Shown here one piece after another: positions 61,966-64,000 of a DNA stretch of 64,000 nucleotides. The notes beneath the pieces are model-generated. The model was given only the letters and a program-made list of their open reading frames with translations. It was not told where the DNA came from and did not search any database. Position numbers and translations under genes: made by a program. This DNA is from Hanstruepera flava (GTDB lineage: Bacteria; Bacteroidota; Bacteroidia; Flavobacteriales; Flavobacteriaceae): the NCBI RefSeq assembly GCF_023634025.1, contig NZ_JALJCW010000002.1, positions 124,001-188,000 on the forward strand, given 5' to 3'. Each line of letters begins with the position of its first letter. The first letter of the stretch is position 1.

Positions 61966-62892
61966 CTAGTATTTTAAAGCATTATTAATATTGACCTGAT
62001 ATAATATACTCGAACCATTATCAAGTCTATTAAATTCATTAATTAGATTTTTTAAATCTAAAGCTTGTTCGTGTTGAATTTGAGTATTGTCGCGTTTACT
62101 AGTAAAATAGAGGATATTCTCTTTAACAAAAGGACAATAATCCATTTTATGAGAATTAACAGTGCTTCCTAAATTTTCAGCTTGAGTCCATCCTATATTC
62201 GTTTTTTTACTGATGTAAATATCACCACTACCATATCCACCAGTTCTGTTATAACCGCCAAATAAAATATAAGATTCATCTGGGGCAATAAAAGCGTTGT
62301 ATTCATAGCTTTCAGAATTTATGGAATCTGGTAAAGCCTTTGGTTCTTGATACTTACCGTTTTTTAAAACACTAACATAGATATCATCCTTTCGGTTTTT
62401 TGAAGTATCATCTCGTGTAAAATAAAAATTACCATTATCAGCAATTGAAGGATAAAATTCACCATGCTCCGTATTAATGGGCGCACCTAAATTTTTGGGT
62501 TCTGACCAAGGGTTCTTTAAACTAGATCGTTCAACATACCAAATGTCAAAATCTTTTGGCTCCAATGAATCATCTAAAGGTCTTGTTGACACAAAATATA
62601 GCTTTAAGCCGTCAGGAGAAAAACAAGGTTCTAAATCAAAGTGTTTTCCAGAAAAGGATGCAACTTGAGGTTTGCTCCAAGTCGTATTATTTTTTTTAAC
62701 ACTTATAACGGCTGATAAATTGCCCATAACACTCTGCGCAGTAAATAGAACTTCATTGCCATCTGGCGAAATGGTAATATCACGAACATTCGGAAATTGT
62801 TTGGTGATTTCAGGTATAAATGGTTTAGGTATATTTTGACTAAAACAGAAGTTTATGCTCAATAAAAAAATTAGTACGTAGAGTTTTTTCAT
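61966..62892 (-). CDS. Exported TolB-like/PD40 beta-propeller protein
   Basis: 308 residues with a signal peptide (MKKLYVLIFLLSINFCFS). Propeller blades with PD40 signatures: ITISPDGNEVLFTAQ, CFSPDGLKLYFVSTR, SIADNGNFYFTRDD, FIAPDESYILFGGYN and PFVKENILYFTSKRD. About five to six blades; the C-terminus (residues 275-308) is non-repetitive. It probably binds a partner in the periplasm; no enzymatic motif. Stop codon 1 bp from the convergent T9SS protein. Confidence 0.85.
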   Translation of the reverse strand: MKKLYVLIFLLSINFCFSQNIPKPFIPEITKQFPNVRDITISPDGNEVLFTAQSVMGNLSAVISVKKNNTTWSKPQVASFSGKHFDLEPCFSPDGLKLYFVSTRPLDDSLEPKDFDIWYVERSSLKNPWSEPKNLGAPINTEHGEFYPSIADNGNFYFTRDDTSKNRKDDIYVSVLKNGKYQEPKALPDSINSESYEYNAFIAPDESYILFGGYNRTGGYGSGDIYISKKTNIGWTQAENLGSTVNSHKMDYCPFVKENILYFTSKRDNTQIQHEQALDLKNLINEFNRLDNGSSILYQVNINNALKY

Positions 62893-62997
62893 GTTTTATA
62901 TATTATGATAATACAAGATAGGAATTGAATGTTTAGTTACTTCATAAGGAATTGTTAATCTGTAACTATTTATCAATGAAGTACAATTCTAAAGTAC

Positions 62998-63005
62998 TAC
63001 TTTTG
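62998..63005 (+). promoter_or_regulatory. -7 element 4 nt before the MATE gene
   Basis: TACTTTTG is a perfect -7 match and the ATG at 63010 follows after 4 nt, so the transcript is probably leaderless. Confidence 0.4.
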
Positions 63006-63009
63006 CCAA

Positions 63010-64000
63010 ATGGTATTAAGCGCATACACCAAAGAATTTAAGTACAATTGGCAATTAGCATCACCTGTTATGTTAGGGATGCTAGGTCATACTTTTGTGA
63101 GTTTTGTTGATAATATCATGGTTGGGCAGTTGGGAACGGCTGAACTTGCTGCAGTATCGTTGGGTAACAGTTTTATGTTTATTGCCATGTCTTTAGGTAT
63201 TGGTTTTTCAACAGCCATTACACCTTTGGTAGCTGAAGCAGATGCTGAAAATAATTTTGTATCTGGAAAATCGGCTTTTAAACATGGCTTATTTCTTTGT
63301 ATGGTTTTAGGTATCCTGTTGTTTCTAATGGTGTTTTTTGCAAAACCCCTTATGTATCTCATGAAGCAACCAGCCGAAGTTGTGGAGTTAGCCATTCCGT
63401 ATTTAGATTTGGTAGCATTTTCATTAATTCCTTTAGTGTCTTTTCAAGCTTTTAAACAGTTTAGTGACGGCTTGTCAATGACGCGCTATCCCATGTATGC
63501 TACATTGGTAGCGAATATTGTAAATGTGGCTCTAAACTACGTGTTGATTTTTGGGAAATTAGGGTTTCCGCAATTGGGTATAGTTGGCGCAGCTTATGGT
63601 ACATTAATATCCCGTTTTGTAATGGTTGGTTTTTTGTGGTGGCTCTTAAAGGGACATGAAAAATCTAAAGCCTATGTTACCCAAATCAAACTGTTTGTAT
63701 TGAATTCTAGTATGATTAAAAAAATCATGAGCTTGGGTTCACCAAGTGCTATGCAAATGTTTTTTGAAGTAGCTATTTTTACGGCAGCAATTTGGTTAAG
63801 TGGATTGTTGGGCAAGAATGCCCAAGCAGCTAATCAAATTGCATTAAATCTGTCATCAATGACCTTTATGGTTGCTATGGGTTTAAGTGTAGCGTCTATG
63901 ATACGGGTTGGGAATCAAAAAGGATTGCAGAATTATTTGGAGTTAAGGCGTATTGCATTTTCATTATTTTTAATGGGTACTTTATTTGCCATATGTTTCG
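63010..64000 (+). CDS. MATE family efflux transporter (C-terminus beyond window)
   Basis: ATG at 63010, then 330 codons open to the window end (about 120 more are expected). NWQLASPVMLGMLGHTFVSFVDNIMVGQLGTAELAAVSLGNS is the first MATE helix pair, and a duplicated half starts near residue 235 (MSLGSPSAMQMFFEVAIFTAAIWLSGLLGKNAQAANQIALNL), as the family repeat requires. NorM-like Na+- or H+-coupled export of cationic compounds. Eight membrane helices are visible in this part. Confidence 0.92.
   Translation, partial: MVLSAYTKEFKYNWQLASPVMLGMLGHTFVSFVDNIMVGQLGTAELAAVSLGNSFMFIAMSLGIGFSTAITPLVAEADAENNFVSGKSAFKHGLFLCMVLGILLFLMVFFAKPLMYLMKQPAEVVELAIPYLDLVAFSLIPLVSFQAFKQFSDGLSMTRYPMYATLVANIVNVALNYVLIFGKLGFPQLGIVGAAYGTLISRFVMVGFLWWLLKGHEKSKAYVTQIKLFVLNSSMIKKIMSLGSPSAMQMFFEVAIFTAAIWLSGLLGKNAQAANQIALNLSSMTFMVAMGLSVASMIRVGNQKGLQNYLELRRIAFSLFLMGTLFAICF

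Overview
The window is chromosomal DNA from a member of the Bacteroidota, almost certainly a marine-type Flavobacteriaceae. The evidence is the low GC content, TAnnTTTG-type -7 promoter elements, almost no Shine-Dalgarno sequences, a type IX secretion C-terminal signal, many CarboxypepD_reg-like/outer-membrane-barrel proteins, the ribosomal DUF4295 gene after rpmG, and bacillithiol synthesis (bshC). I see no rRNA, tRNA, CRISPR array, insertion sequence, prophage or integrase. The left edge cuts a ribbon-helix-helix gene and the right edge cuts a MATE transporter gene.

Layout. 1-1.8 kb: a compact minus-strand operon SPFH - DUF4177 - DUF1648 - ribbon-helix-helix, with a cluster of ATATCATA-type palindromes sitting on its promoter. 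1.9-13.2 kb: mixed cell-envelope and repair genes (hydrolase, AlkB-like dioxygenase, VanX-like dipeptidase, DUF885 lipoprotein/CarboxypepD/DoxX operon, ECF sigma factor with a membrane partner, DEAD-box helicase, outer-membrane barrel, Cys-rich CarboxypepD protein plus transglutaminase-like protein). 13.4-19.1 kb: htpG, S9 peptidase, fabH-type ketoacyl-ACP synthase. 19.4-27 kb: TonB-receptor-like barrel, CoA-binding protein, sodium symporter, recR, glycosyltransferase, 2-oxoacid dehydrogenase E2. 27.1-32.6 kb: S41-like protease, membrane LytTR regulator, old yellow enzyme homologue and an arylsulfatase lipoprotein, the most accessory-looking stretch. 32.7-39 kb: exonuclease, FAH-family protein, Hpt, cinA, rpmB-rpmG-DUF4295, ftsY, rimO. 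39-42 kb: envelope lipoproteins. 42-54 kb: bshC, PLP decarboxylase, guaA, LysM protein, DUF922, DUF3820, pyrG, yidC, YwqK/MORN protein. 54-64 kb: a gene-poor 570-bp stretch, fasciclin lipoprotein, mnmA, nitronate monooxygenase homologue, large FG-GAP/T9SS protein, TolB-like propeller, MATE transporter.

Most genes are ordinary flavobacterial core genes. The less ordinary signals are in the non-coding DNA. Two loci 28 kb apart (13.3 and 41.9 kb) carry a 9-N12-9 direct repeat of TTAGGGAAT type at exactly the same distance (51 bp) from a -7 element, the geometry of a LytTR-family operator. The 54.0-54.5 kb gap holds several hairpins, a promoter-like element and a 37-codon reading frame whose composition differs from the surroundings. 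Several hairpin terminators point at strands with no known gene, suggesting small RNAs. htpG has a sigma-54-like promoter with TGTCA repeats and a palindromic repeat in its leader. Several core genes appear leaderless or nearly so. I did not find a self-evident new defence or mobile system.
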